39,488 nucleotides of DNA from JAIVGV01 sp035295985. GTDB taxonomy: Bacteria; Acidobacteriota; Blastocatellia; Pyrinomonadales; Pyrinomonadaceae. The stretch lies in assembly GCA_035295985.1 (NCBI GenBank), contig DATHBT010000283.1:1-39488 (forward strand), in the 5' to 3' direction. Positions 1 through 7,730 of the stretch are shown one piece after another; the stretch's first letter is position 1; each line of letters begins with the position of its first letter. The notes under the pieces are model-generated. The model saw only the letters and a program-made list of their open reading frames with translations. It had not been told where the DNA came from and ran no database searches. The translations under genes were made by a program, and so were the position numbers.

Positions 1-387
1 GGGGGCGAAGTTCATGTTGAAGCCGAGCAGGCGCAGGACTTCGCCGGTGATGCGGCCCAGCGTGCGCGCGGCGGCCAGGTCGCCGTGCTGGCGGATCGAG
101 CGCGCGGCGGGCATCGGCGTGCAGATGCGCCGCAGGCGGTCAACCAACCCGCCCTCCTGATCGACGCCGAGCAGCGGCTCGACACCGGAGGACGCGCGAA
201 CCCCGTCGAGCAGGCCGCGGAGTTGCGGCGCGGTGGCGACGTTGCGGCCGAAGATGATGACGCCACCGGGCCGCACGTACTCGACCAGTTCGCGCGCCTC
301 CGCGTCGTACTCAGTACCGGGCAGCCCGATGTAGAGCAACTGCCCGATTTTCTGTTCCAGCGGTAGGGAGAGTAGTTGGTCGAGCAT
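1..387 (-). CDS. nagZ: Beta-N-acetylhexosaminidase, N-terminal part (GH3)
   Basis: The reverse strand reads 129 uninterrupted codons from an ATG at 387 into the left edge, so the C-terminal part lies outside the window. The translation opens with a helix typical of GH3 NagZ (EQKIGQLLYIG), then RPGGVIIFGRN at 39-49 and GVDQEGG at 74-80, the barrel motif of NagZ. NagZ removes GlcNAc from GlcNAc-anhydroMurNAc-peptides in the cytoplasm during peptidoglycan recycling. Seen: the family usually reads QEGGRV here, and this copy has Leu instead of Arg (residue 81). The His/Asp catalytic loop is beyond the edge, so activity cannot be judged. It follows mutS on the same strand after 183 bases in which I see no gene or clear terminator. 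Confidence 0.88.
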   Translation of the reverse strand, partial: MLDQLLSLPLEQKIGQLLYIGLPGTEYDAEARELVEYVRPGGVIIFGRNVATAPQLRGLLDGVRASSGVEPLLGVDQEGGLVDRLRRICTPMPAARSIRQHGDLAAARTLGRITGEVLRLLGFNMNFAP

Positions 388-570
388 CGGTTGATTAGTA
401 TGGCTTACCGGGGCGGGGAGTTTGGGACGGCGGCGCGAAGCCATGCGGCCCGCGCGGAGCGGTCGGGATTGATGGGGCCGCGGTTATGGCCGAGGGGATG
501 ACGGCGCGAGTCTCCCGGCGACGGGGGACGGCGTGACCGCCTGCGTGCCGGGGGTTGAAGGCTTGGCTGC

Positions 571-3399
571 TCAAACGATTCGCTTGCGTATGTCGTTCAG
601 GAGAGAGCGTATTTCTTCGTGCGAGAGTTTTTCTAACTCAGCGGCGCGCAGGTCGTCAAGCACACTTTGATTCGCGGCGTCGAAGAGCGTCGCCTGCGCG
701 GCCATCGCGCGGCGTCGCGCGCGCCGCGCGGCCTGCCCCAGCCCGTCCGCCCCCCGTCCGTTCGTCGCGGCCTGTTCGGGCTGTGCGTCAGGTGCGGGTG
801 AGACGGCGGGGGCGGATGACGAAACGGCCGACGCTGCTTCGCCCGCCTCGTCTGAGAAGACGTCAAGCTCGTAACGTTCGAGTCTGTGGAGGACTTCGCG
901 GGCGCGCTCGATGACGGCGGGCGGCAGGCCCGCGAGCCGCGCGACCTCGATGCCGTAAGACTTCGAGGCGCGCCCGCGCTCGAGGCGGTAGAGGAAGACG
1001 AGCGAGCCGTCGCGCTCGGCGACGCGAATCTGGTAGTTCTGCGCGCCGGGCAGACGCTCGGCCAGCTCTGTCAGCTCGTGGTAGTGCGTGGCGAAGAGCG
1101 TCTTGGCCGTGTGTTCGGGCGAGTCGTGGAGGTGTTCGGCGACGGCCCAGGCGATGGAGAGGCCGTCGAAGGTCGCCGTGCCGCGGCCGATCTCGTCGAG
1201 CAGGACGAGCGAGCGCGGCGTGGCGTTGTGGAGGATGGCGGCGGTCTCCGTCATCTCGACCATGAAAGTGGAACGGCCGCGCGCGAGATCGTCGCTCGCG
1301 CCGACGCGCGTCCAGATGCGGTCGAGGACGGGCAGTCGCGCTCGCTCTGCGGGGACGAACGAGCCGGCCTGCGCCAGCAAACAGATGAGCGCGGCCTGCC
1401 GGAGCACGGTCGATTTGCCGCCCATGTTCGGCCCCGTGATGATGAGCAGCCGTTCGGTAGAGTTGTTCATGTAGAGATCGTTGGGGACGAAGGGCGCGTC
1501 CGACAGCGCCTCGATGACGGGGTGTCGTCCCGCGGCGATCTCGATCTCGTCTGCGTCGTGAAGCTGCGGCTTGCGGTAGCGGCGTCGCGCCGCCGTCTCT
1601 GCGAGCGCGGAGAGCGCGTCGAGCATGGCGAGCGCGCGCGCGGTGGCCTGAAGCCGGCGCGTCTCGGCGGCGACTCTGCCGCGCACCTCCGCGAAGAGGG
1701 TGGTTTCGAGTTCGCGGATGCGATCCTCCGCGCCGAGAACTCTCCGCTCCCACTCCTTCAGCTCCGGCGTGGTGAAGCGTTCGGCGTTGGCGAGCGTCTG
1801 CCGCCTTTCGTAGTCGGCGGGGACGCGGGGGGCGTTGCCCTTCGAGACCTCGATGAAGTAGCCGAAGACGTTGTTGAAGCGGACGCGCAGGGACGCGATA
1901 CCCGAACGCTGCTTCTCGCGCGCTTCGAGCGCGGCGATGGTCTGCTTGGCGTCGCGGCTCACTGCGCGCATCTCGTCGAGTTCTGTCGAGTAGCCTTCGC
2001 GGATCGTGCCCGGCTCTGACAGGCTCGCCGGCGGCTCGTCGCTGATCGCTTCCGTGAGCAGCCGGCACACGTCCGGCAACTCGTCCGCGCCTTCGCGGAG
2101 GACTTCGAGCAGCGACGCCTTCGAGTCGGATAACGACTGACGAATCGGCGGGACTTGGCCGAGCGAGCGGCAGAGCGCGGAGAGGTCGCGCGGCGCGGCC
2201 GTGTTCATGTTGACGCGCGCGACCAGGCGTTCGAGGTCGGCGACCTCCTTGAGCAGAGCGCGCACGCGGTCTCGCAGAACCTGAGAGCCGTGGAACTCTT
2301 CGACCGCGCCGAGCCGCGCTTCGATCTCGCCGCGACGGACTGAGGGGCGCAGCAGCCACGAACGGAGCAGGCGCGCGCCCATGCCCGTGACCGTCTCGTC
2401 GAGGACGCCGAAGAGCGTGTTGGCCCGGTTCGTGCCGGACTGCGACTCGAAGAGTTCGAGGTTGCGGACTGTGACCGCGTCGAGAACCAGGGTGTCTTGC
2501 GGCTCGAAATAGGTGATGTCGTTGACGTGCGAGGCGGCCTCGCGCTGAGTCTCGCGCGCGTAGCGCAGGCACGCGCCCGCGGCGACGACGGCTTCGGTCT
2601 TCCCGGCCAGCCCGTAGCCTTCGAGGGTGCGCGCGCCGAACTGTTGGAGCAGGACGTTCGCGCAGGAGATCGGCTCCCACAGCCAGTCGTCGAGCGGCGT
2701 TAACGCGGGCGAAGCGTTGTTCGCGCTGCCGGGCGAGGCGCGCGGGAATGGGACGACGTTAGAGCCGGCTGCCTGTGGGCCGTCGTCTGGGACGGGCGCT
2801 AGCGGCGGGGCCTGATCGCGCGTGCCGAAAGTTTCTTTGACGAGCGGGGCGACCGAGGCGGGGAAGAGGAGTTCGCGCGGGGCGTAGGATTCGAGGTCGG
2901 CGCGGACGCGCTCCCACGCGCCCGCGCCGTTCGCCTGCGTCGCGCGGAACTCGCCGGTCGAGAGATCGAGGAAGGCCGCGCCGTAGGAGTCTCCCGCGGC
3001 GCACAGGGCGGCGAGGAAGACGGACTCGCGCGAGTCGATCAGTTGCGGGTCAATCGCCGTCCCCGGCGTGACGACGCGCACGACCTCGCGGCGGACGAGC
3101 TTTTTAGCCTTCGACGGGTCTTCCCTCTGCTCGCAGATGGCGACGCGAAAACCTTTGCGGACGAGCCGCGCGATGTGGCCCGCGGCGGCGTGGTGCGGGA
3201 CGCCGCACATGGGGACGGCCGAGCCGCGCTCCTTGTGGCGGGCGGTAAGCGTGATCCCCAACTCGCGCGCGCCGGTGACTGCGTCGTCGAAGAACAGCTC
3301 GTAAAAATCGCCGAGGCGGAAGAAGAGGAGCGTGCCGGGGTGCTGGCGCTTCAGCTCGTGGTACTGGCGCAGCATCGGTGTCAGCGTCGAGTCGGTCAT
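571..3399 (-). CDS. mutS: DNA mismatch repair protein MutS
   Basis: MutS recognises mispairs and, with MutL, starts mismatch repair. The 942-residue product has the N-terminal mismatch-reading domain with the Phe-X-Glu motif at F32-Y33-E34 (GDFYELF), the connector, lever and clamp regions, and a C-terminal ABC-type ATPase with Walker A GPNMGGKST near 655-663, Walker B LVLLDEIGRG near 727-736 and FATHYHEL after it. It is about 90 residues longer than E. coli MutS. The extra length is a Pro/Ala/Ser-rich insertion around 195-240 and a low-complexity Ala-rich tail segment before the last 45 residues. QATLF at 902-906 resembles a beta-clamp-binding pentapeptide. The ATG at 3399 gives the normal MutS N-terminus. 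It probably shares a transcript with nagZ. Confidence 0.97.
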   Translation of the reverse strand: MTDSTLTPMLRQYHELKRQHPGTLLFFRLGDFYELFFDDAVTGARELGITLTARHKERGSAVPMCGVPHHAAAGHIARLVRKGFRVAICEQREDPSKAKKLVRREVVRVVTPGTAIDPQLIDSRESVFLAALCAAGDSYGAAFLDLSTGEFRATQANGAGAWERVRADLESYAPRELLFPASVAPLVKETFGTRDQAPPLAPVPDDGPQAAGSNVVPFPRASPGSANNASPALTPLDDWLWEPISCANVLLQQFGARTLEGYGLAGKTEAVVAAGACLRYARETQREAASHVNDITYFEPQDTLVLDAVTVRNLELFESQSGTNRANTLFGVLDETVTGMGARLLRSWLLRPSVRRGEIEARLGAVEEFHGSQVLRDRVRALLKEVADLERLVARVNMNTAAPRDLSALCRSLGQVPPIRQSLSDSKASLLEVLREGADELPDVCRLLTEAISDEPPASLSEPGTIREGYSTELDEMRAVSRDAKQTIAALEAREKQRSGIASLRVRFNNVFGYFIEVSKGNAPRVPADYERRQTLANAERFTTPELKEWERRVLGAEDRIRELETTLFAEVRGRVAAETRRLQATARALAMLDALSALAETAARRRYRKPQLHDADEIEIAAGRHPVIEALSDAPFVPNDLYMNNSTERLLIITGPNMGGKSTVLRQAALICLLAQAGSFVPAERARLPVLDRIWTRVGASDDLARGRSTFMVEMTETAAILHNATPRSLVLLDEIGRGTATFDGLSIAWAVAEHLHDSPEHTAKTLFATHYHELTELAERLPGAQNYQIRVAERDGSLVFLYRLERGRASKSYGIEVARLAGLPPAVIERAREVLHRLERYELDVFSDEAGEAASAVSSSAPAVSPAPDAQPEQAATNGRGADGLGQAARRARRRAMAAQATLFDAANQSVLDDLRAAELEKLSHEEIRSLLNDIRKRIV

Positions 3400-3626
3400 A
3401 CACTTCCGGAAACGTGCGCGCGGCGAGCGAGAGGCTGGCGCGGCGTGCTAACGGTTGCGCCGACTTTACACGCGAAGGGCCGGGCCGGCAAGCGGCGCAC
3501 TTAACCCCCGCGCCCGACAAAGATTTGTGAGCCGCGCGCGCCCGAATCTTGACCGCGCGCCGGCCCGGATCGAGATAGTATTTTCGGGCGCGCGACACCG
3601 TCAGCCGCTTCCCGGTTTTAATCTTC

Positions 3627-4130
3627 GTGCTGATCGAGAGGCGCGCGCTTCAACACGTGAGGGAACTCGGCACACAGATCGTGACGCTCTTCCTGCTCGC
3701 CGTGCCCATAGCGTGCGTGGCGTGGACGGTGACGCACGAGGAGGTGTTCCGCGAGCCGCGCGAGTACTGCGTCGAACGGAGCAGGCGCTGCCGGGAATGG
3801 TACAAGCGGAAGTTCTTCTACCTGTTCACCTGCGAGTACTGTTTCAGCCACTACGTGACGGCCTTCTTCATCGCCGTCACCGGCTTCAAGCTGCTCTTCG
3901 CCGACTGGCGCGGGTATCTTTTGGCCTTCTTCTCGCTCGTCTGGATCGCCAACCAGTACATGAGCGTCTATAACCGGCTCAGGCTCGACATCAAGGGCGA
4001 GAAGATCGAGCACGAGATCAAGAAGGAGATCGCCGTCAAGGAGAAGAACACGCGGCCGGCGGACGGAGCGGACGGAGCCGACAGAGCCTCCGAACGCGGG
4101 GCGGAAGGGGCGAGGGCGCGGACGCGTTGA
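3627..4130 (+). CDS. Small membrane protein with CxxCxSH motif, unknown function
   Basis: I do not recognise this 167-residue protein. From the GTG at 3627 it has a hydrophobic segment at about 14-32, a charged stretch, then FTCEYCFSHYVTAFF, whose CxxC and His sit at the start of a second hydrophobic hairpin (about 73-112). A highly charged, partly repetitive tail (GADGADRAS) ends the protein, which suggests a cytoplasmic C-terminus. A cysteine pair just before a membrane hairpin also occurs in small membrane families such as DUF1360, but the match is too loose to assign. Start choice is uncertain; a GTG at 3657 is in frame. It converges on pfkA, with 38 bases between the stops. The 227 bases upstream of it, to mutS, hold no other gene I can see. 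Confidence 0.62.
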   Translation: MLIERRALQHVRELGTQIVTLFLLAVPIACVAWTVTHEEVFREPREYCVERSRRCREWYKRKFFYLFTCEYCFSHYVTAFFIAVTGFKLLFADWRGYLLAFFSLVWIANQYMSVYNRLRLDIKGEKIEHEIKKEIAVKEKNTRPADGADGADRASERGAEGARARTR

Positions 4131-4168
4131 GCGCGCGCGTTTTGGCGGTGCGCCGCCCGCGGGCCGGA

Positions 4169-5206
4169 TCAACCGAAGAAGATTTCGGCGACGTGGTAAA
4201 TCTCTTCGTCGAGACGTTTCGCGCCGCCGACGGCTTCACTGAGCGGCACGCTCACCATCTTGGTGCCCCGCAGGGCCGCCATCTGCCCCCACTCGCCGGC
4301 CGCGATCATCTCGAACGCTTTGACGCCGAAGCGCGTGGCGAGCACGCGGTCGAAGGCCGTGGGCGACCCGCCGCGCTGCACGTAACCGAGCTTGGTGACG
4401 CGAGTCTGGATTTCCGTCCGGCCCTCGATCTCGCGCGCGAGCAGGTCGCCGATGCCGCCCAGCCGCTCGTGCCGGTAGATGCGCCGGCGCTCCTCTTCGG
4501 ACAGGAAATTCTCCTCGGGCACGGGCCGCGCGTCCTCCGCGACGACGATGATCGAGAACGGGCTGCCCTGGCTGGCGCGGTGCTTGATGAAGTCGCAGAC
4601 GCGCGACAGGCGGAACGGGTGTTCGGGGACGAGGATGGCGTCGGCCCCGCCGGCGATGCCGCCGTAGGCAGCGATCCATCCGGTGTGGCGGCCCATCACC
4701 TCGACGACCATCACGCGGTGGTGCGACTCCGCGGTCGAGTGCAGCCGATCCACCGCCTCCGTCACGATGCTGACGGCCGTGTCGAAGCCGAAAGTGAAGT
4801 CCGTCCCGCCCACGTCGTTGTCGATGGTCTTGGGCACGCCGACGAGCGGGTAGCCGTGCAGCCGCCACATCTCGTGCGCGGTGCTGAGCGTGCCGTCGCC
4901 GCCGACGACTACGAGCGCGCTCAGGCCGTAGCGCTCCCAGTTGGCGCGGATGCCGCGGAGGTGTTCGTCGGAGTCGAGCGGGTTGAGGCGCGAAGTGCCG
5001 AGGATGGTGCCGCCGCGCGGGAGGATGCCGCGCACGGAAGAGCGCGTCAGCGGCTCGATGTCGCCTTCGACGAGGCCGAGCCAGCCGTTCTTGATGCCGA
5101 GAACCTGCGCGTCCTTCGTCGTGGCGCGCCGGACGACGGCGCGGATGACGGCGTTGATTCCGGGGCAGTCGCCCCCCGCCGTCAGGATGCCGATACGCAA
5201 ACTCAT
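4169..5206 (-). CDS. pfkA: ATP-dependent 6-phosphofructokinase, group III type
   Basis: The enzyme phosphorylates fructose 6-phosphate to the 1,6-bisphosphate in glycolysis. The 345-residue product has the N-terminal loop TAGGDCPGIN, GGDGT at 102-106, the catalytic PKTIDND at 125-131 (Asp129 as base) and MGRHTG for substrate binding. Gly105, at the position that decides the phosphoryl donor, predicts ATP. Lys126, where E. coli PfkA has Gly, is usual in PPi enzymes and in the ATP-using group III of Streptomyces type. About 340 residues is the usual length of that group. I chose the ATG at 5206; a GTG lies directly before it (5209), but the GGGG upstream sits too close for that codon. A gap of about 160 bases separates it from the divergent tsaB. 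Confidence 0.95.
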   Translation of the reverse strand: MSLRIGILTAGGDCPGINAVIRAVVRRATTKDAQVLGIKNGWLGLVEGDIEPLTRSSVRGILPRGGTILGTSRLNPLDSDEHLRGIRANWERYGLSALVVVGGDGTLSTAHEMWRLHGYPLVGVPKTIDNDVGGTDFTFGFDTAVSIVTEAVDRLHSTAESHHRVMVVEVMGRHTGWIAAYGGIAGGADAILVPEHPFRLSRVCDFIKHRASQGSPFSIIVVAEDARPVPEENFLSEEERRRIYRHERLGGIGDLLAREIEGRTEIQTRVTKLGYVQRGGSPTAFDRVLATRFGVKAFEMIAAGEWGQMAALRGTKMVSVPLSEAVGGAKRLDEEIYHVAEIFFG

Positions 5207-5365
5207 CACCCCGTGTTTGTCAGCCTTCGCGAGTCCGACTTATGATGGAAATTGTGCCGCGGTTATCTTCGCGCGGCACGCCGAAGCATGTCAAACACCG
5301 GTTCCCCGAACCACCCCGGAAGAACGAATGAAGGCGAGCAGGCAGGCGTGATCGAGGCCGGGTGG

Positions 5366-6106
5366 ATGCTCGTGTTGGCTGTGGACACCGCGTCCGACGT
5401 GCGGAGCGTCTGCGTCAGGCTGGGCAGCGAGACGCTGTCGTTAGTCAAAGAGCAGCAGACGAAGGCGGGTGCTTCGGTCGTCCTCTCGGTGATAGACGAG
5501 GCGTTGCGGAGCGCGGGCACGCGCTTTGAAGAGTTGGAACTCTTCGCAGTCGCCTGCGGGCCGGGCAGCTTTACGGGGATACGAGCGGGTGTTGCGACGG
5601 TGAAAGCGTTCGCGGCGATGAGCGGACGTCCCGTCGCGCCCATCCAGACTCTGCACGCGGTCGCGCTCGCGGCCGGGCCTTCGGAGCGGACGGTCGCGGC
5701 AATCCCGGCCGGGCGTGGCGAAGTTTTCACGCAACTCCTCGAAGTTTCAGCCGCCGGTGAGGTGCGGGAGTTGAGCGAACCGGCCCACGTCAACCCCGCA
5801 ACACTGATTCAGGCGGCGACGCGTTGGGACGGAGGCTTGAAGTGGGCGGGCGGGGGCGCGTGGGCGCACCGCGAGTTGATCGCGGAAGCCGCGGCCCGCG
5901 CCGGCCGCGCCTGGGTTGAGCCGCCCGCCGCGGGTCGGCTAGCTTATGAAGGGAAGCAGGGGATGTGGTCGCTCGCGGCACAAGCCGACAGCTACGCGGA
6001 GCAGATCGCGCGCCTGGGTCTGATAAGGTCAGGGAAAGGCGATGCCGTCCGCGCCGACGAAGTCAGGGCGTTGTACGTGAGACCTTCGGACGCGGAGCTA
6101 AAGTAA
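5366..6106 (+). CDS. tsaB: tRNA threonylcarbamoyladenosine biosynthesis protein TsaB
   Basis: TsaB is the non-catalytic partner of TsaD that, with TsaE, makes the universal t6A37 modification of ANN-decoding tRNAs. The protein has the ASKHA-type first strand MLVLAVDTAS and the family signature GPGSFTGIRAG at 65-75. The ATG at 5366 fits the family N-terminus and has GAGG eight bases upstream; a GTG at 5348 is a possible six-codon extension. The open frame runs further upstream to about 5252, but that part does not resemble TsaB. The length of 246 residues is normal for bacterial TsaB. Only two bases separate its stop from the rimI start, so the two are almost certainly co-transcribed, a pairing seen in many bacteria. 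Confidence 0.94.
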   Translation: MLVLAVDTASDVRSVCVRLGSETLSLVKEQQTKAGASVVLSVIDEALRSAGTRFEELELFAVACGPGSFTGIRAGVATVKAFAAMSGRPVAPIQTLHAVALAAGPSERTVAAIPAGRGEVFTQLLEVSAAGEVRELSEPAHVNPATLIQAATRWDGGLKWAGGGAWAHRELIAEAAARAGRAWVEPPAAGRLAYEGKQGMWSLAAQADSYAEQIARLGLIRSGKGDAVRADEVRALYVRPSDAELK

Positions 6107-6108
6107 CG

Positions 6109-6606
6109 ATGTCCACAGTCGAACGGGCGAGGGAAGGGGCGTTGATCTCTTACGAGATTGGGCGGACGACGGCGCACGATCTCATAGAGGTGGTCGAGAT
6201 CGAGGAGGCGAGCGGGCTAAGCCGCTGGGGCTGGGATTCGTACAACGCGGAGCTTTCACGGCCCGAGTCGATCATGTTGGTGGCGCGCAGGCGGCAGCCG
6301 GACGCGGCGGGCAAACGGCTCTACGGCTTCGTCGCCGCCCGCGTCAACACGGACGAATTGCACATCAACAACATCGGCGTCCGCGACGCGGCGCGCAGGC
6401 AGGGTTTGGGGAGCGCGCTGCTGCTCGCCGCGCTCAGGGCGGGGCGCCGTCTCGGCGCGGGGAGCGCGCTGCTCGAAGTTCGCGCCGGCAATCTGGCCGC
6501 GCAGGCGCTCTACCGCAGCCAGGACTTTGAGGTCGTCGGACGCCGCCGCAACTACTACCGCGAGCCGCCCGAGGACGCGCTCGTCATGCGCGCACGCCTC
6601 AAATAG
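6109..6606 (+). CDS. rimI: GNAT N-acetyltransferase, RimI family
   Basis: RimI acetylates the N-terminal amino group of ribosomal protein S18 and, in some bacteria, other proteins. The 165-residue product carries the acetyl-CoA pyrophosphate loop RRQGLGS at 96-102, preceded by the beta-4 strand INNIGVRD. The RimI C-terminal pattern follows: LEVRAGN (122-128), ALYR with Tyr135, then RRNYYREPPEDALVM. The ATG at 6109 begins two bases after the tsaB stop; the open frame extends upstream inside tsaB but that extension is Arg-rich and not RimI-like. The N-terminal region carries about 15 residues more than E. coli RimI. The substrate in this organism is inferred from the family. Confidence 0.92.
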   Translation: MSTVERAREGALISYEIGRTTAHDLIEVVEIEEASGLSRWGWDSYNAELSRPESIMLVARRRQPDAAGKRLYGFVAARVNTDELHINNIGVRDAARRQGLGSALLLAALRAGRRLGAGSALLEVRAGNLAAQALYRSQDFEVVGRRRNYYREPPEDALVMRARLK

Positions 6607-6613
6607 CTCCGGC

Positions 6614-6642
6614 TTGATCGGCACTTCGACTTGGGATACCAT
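6614..6642 (+). promoter_or_regulatory. Sigma70-type promoter of the YdcH-like gene
   Basis: TTGATC (6614-6619) and TACCAT (6637-6642) are separated by 17 bases. It lies just after the rimI stop and 115 bases upstream of the next start, giving that gene its own promoter and a leader of about 110 bases. Confidence 0.5.
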
Positions 6643-6756
6643 TCGCACCAAAGAACGGCGAAGGCGGCGAGGGGTTTTACGCGAAGCCGCCCGCCGCGAG
6701 GGTCCGCACGAACAGCACCGGCCACAACGCATCTGCCAGAAGGAGGCTTCCACGCG

Positions 6757-6999
6757 ATGGAGATTACCAACACGGACAGCTTGAAAGAGCACCTGATCTC
6801 GACAGACCCCGAGTTCCGCGAGCTGGCGCGCGAGCACGGCCGCTACGAGGCGCGGCTGAGCGAGCTTTCGGCCCTCACCTACCCGAGCGACGAGGAACAG
6901 TTGGAAGAGATCACGCTCAAGAAGAAGAAGCTGGCCGTGAAAGATCAGATGCACGAAATCATGCTGAGGCACCAGAAGTCGGAGGCGCAGTCGCACTGA
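6757..6999 (+). CDS. YdcH-like DUF465 protein
   Basis: This is an 80-residue, strongly charged, helical protein (SLKEHLISTDPEFRELAREH near the start, then LEEITLKKKKLAVKDQMHEIM). The pattern of one long helix, a turn with a Pro, and a Lys-rich second helix is that of the DUF465/YdcH family, whose molecular role is not established. A perfect AGGAGG at 6741-6746, ten bases before the ATG, sets the start. The open frame continues upstream to 6631, but that stretch is Arg/Pro-rich leader with no family similarity. It is monocistronic: it has its own promoter and ends in a strong intrinsic terminator 34 bases downstream. Confidence 0.8.
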   Translation: MEITNTDSLKEHLISTDPEFRELAREHGRYEARLSELSALTYPSDEEQLEEITLKKKKLAVKDQMHEIMLRHQKSEAQSH

Positions 7000-7033
7000 C
7001 GCCCGGCTGAGAGGTTCGGTAATTTTCGGACGC

Positions 7034-7072
7034 GGGGCGCGGGTCGGGGACTGACCCGCGCCCCCGTTTTTT
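7034..7072 (+). terminator. Intrinsic terminator after the YdcH-like gene
   Basis: A perfect 12-bp stem, GGGGCGCGGGTC (7034-7045) with GACCCGCGCCCC (7053-7064), encloses a 7-base loop. Six T follow at 7067-7072. It separates the YdcH-like gene from psd and shows that psd cannot start at the TTG inside the T-run. Confidence 0.92.
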
Positions 7073-7080
7073 GCTAGTAT
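7072..7080 (+). promoter_or_regulatory. Extended -10 element for psd-pssA
   Basis: TGC-TAGTAT is an extended -10 box directly after the terminator T-run. A start near 7087 would give a leader of about 26 bases containing the AGGTGA used by psd. No good -35 is visible, because that region is the terminator stem. Confidence 0.4.
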
Positions 7081-7112
7081 GTGGGAAAATCCCGAAGGCC
7101 ACAGGTGAGACG

Positions 7113-7730
7113 TTGAGACGAGAAGGACTCGCTTTCGTGCTGATCCCGCTGGCGGCGGGGGCCATCGCCTTCGCGCTCGGCTACTGGTACGTCGGCGCGC
7201 CGCTGCTGCTCGTCGCGCTCTTCATGGCCTACTTCTTCCGCGACCCGCACCGCGCCGCGCCCGAAGACGAGACCCTGGTCGTCTCGCCGGCCGACGGGCG
7301 CGTGACGCGCGTCTCGCCGCTCGACCCCTCAGACCCGCAGTCCCCCACCGTCGTCAGCATTTTCCTGAGCGTCTTCGACGTTCACGTCAACCGCTCGCCC
7401 ATCGCCGGCGAGGTGACGGAGGTGACTTACACCAAGGGCCGCTTCATGATCGCGACGCGCAACGAGGCCAGCCTCGTCAACGAGCAGAACAGCCTGACGA
7501 TCCGCGGCCCGCGCGTGACTGTCGTCTGCAAGCAGATCGCCGGCGTTCTCGCGCGCCGCATCGTCTGCTGGAAGCGGCCCGGTGATAAGCTCGCACTCGG
7601 CGAGCGGTTCGGGTTGATCAAATTCAGCTCGCGCACCGATCTGATCCTGCCGGCCGAGGTTGAGGTGACGACGCAGATCGGCGAAAAGGTGCGCGGGGGC
7701 ATCAGCGTCGTCGGGAGGCTGCGCGGGTGA
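7113..7730 (+). CDS. psd: Phosphatidylserine decarboxylase proenzyme, short form
   Basis: Psd converts phosphatidylserine to phosphatidylethanolamine at the inner membrane, using a pyruvoyl group made by self-cleavage. The 205-residue product has two adjacent membrane segments at about 8-42, the motif YFFRDPHR, SPADGRV at 58-64, FDVHVNRSP at 88-96 (His91) and the C-terminal processing region. Seen: the processing motif reads K-F-S-S-R-T-D, with Ser172-Ser173 where the family has Gly-Ser. Ser173, the residue that becomes pyruvate, is kept. The TTG at 7113, with AGGTGA four bases upstream, gives the normal short-Psd N-terminus. Other in-frame starts fall inside the terminator. It overlaps pssA by four bases (GTGA), so the two enzymes of this pathway are coupled. 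Confidence 0.92.
   Translation: MRREGLAFVLIPLAAGAIAFALGYWYVGAPLLLVALFMAYFFRDPHRAAPEDETLVVSPADGRVTRVSPLDPSDPQSPTVVSIFLSVFDVHVNRSPIAGEVTEVTYTKGRFMIATRNEASLVNEQNSLTIRGPRVTVVCKQIAGVLARRIVCWKRPGDKLALGERFGLIKFSSRTDLILPAEVEVTTQIGEKVRGGISVVGRLRG

Noticed and set aside
12..366. Open frames on both strands at the left edge (84 and 93 residues)
   Set aside because: Both are Arg/Ala-rich shadows. The third minus frame, open through the edge, encodes NagZ.
886..2019. A 377-residue plus-strand frame opposite mutS
   Set aside because: It is antisense to a conserved gene and has no recognisable domain or ribosome-binding site.
863..2680. A 605-residue minus-strand frame inside mutS
   Set aside because: It is almost all Arg, Pro and Ala, a shadow produced by high GC; mutS in the other frame has every family motif.
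3549..3581. TTGACC and TAGTAT as a promoter for the small membrane protein at 3627
   Set aside because: The spacer is 21 bases (19 with the alternative box), too long for a standard sigma70 promoter.
3651..3666. A second parS-like site with CACGTG near the membrane-protein start
   Set aside because: Only the palindromic core matches; both half-site flanks are wrong.
4143..4157. Hairpin GGCGG-TGCG-CCGCC between converging genes
   Set aside because: The stem is only 5 bp and no T-run follows on either strand, so I did not call a terminator.
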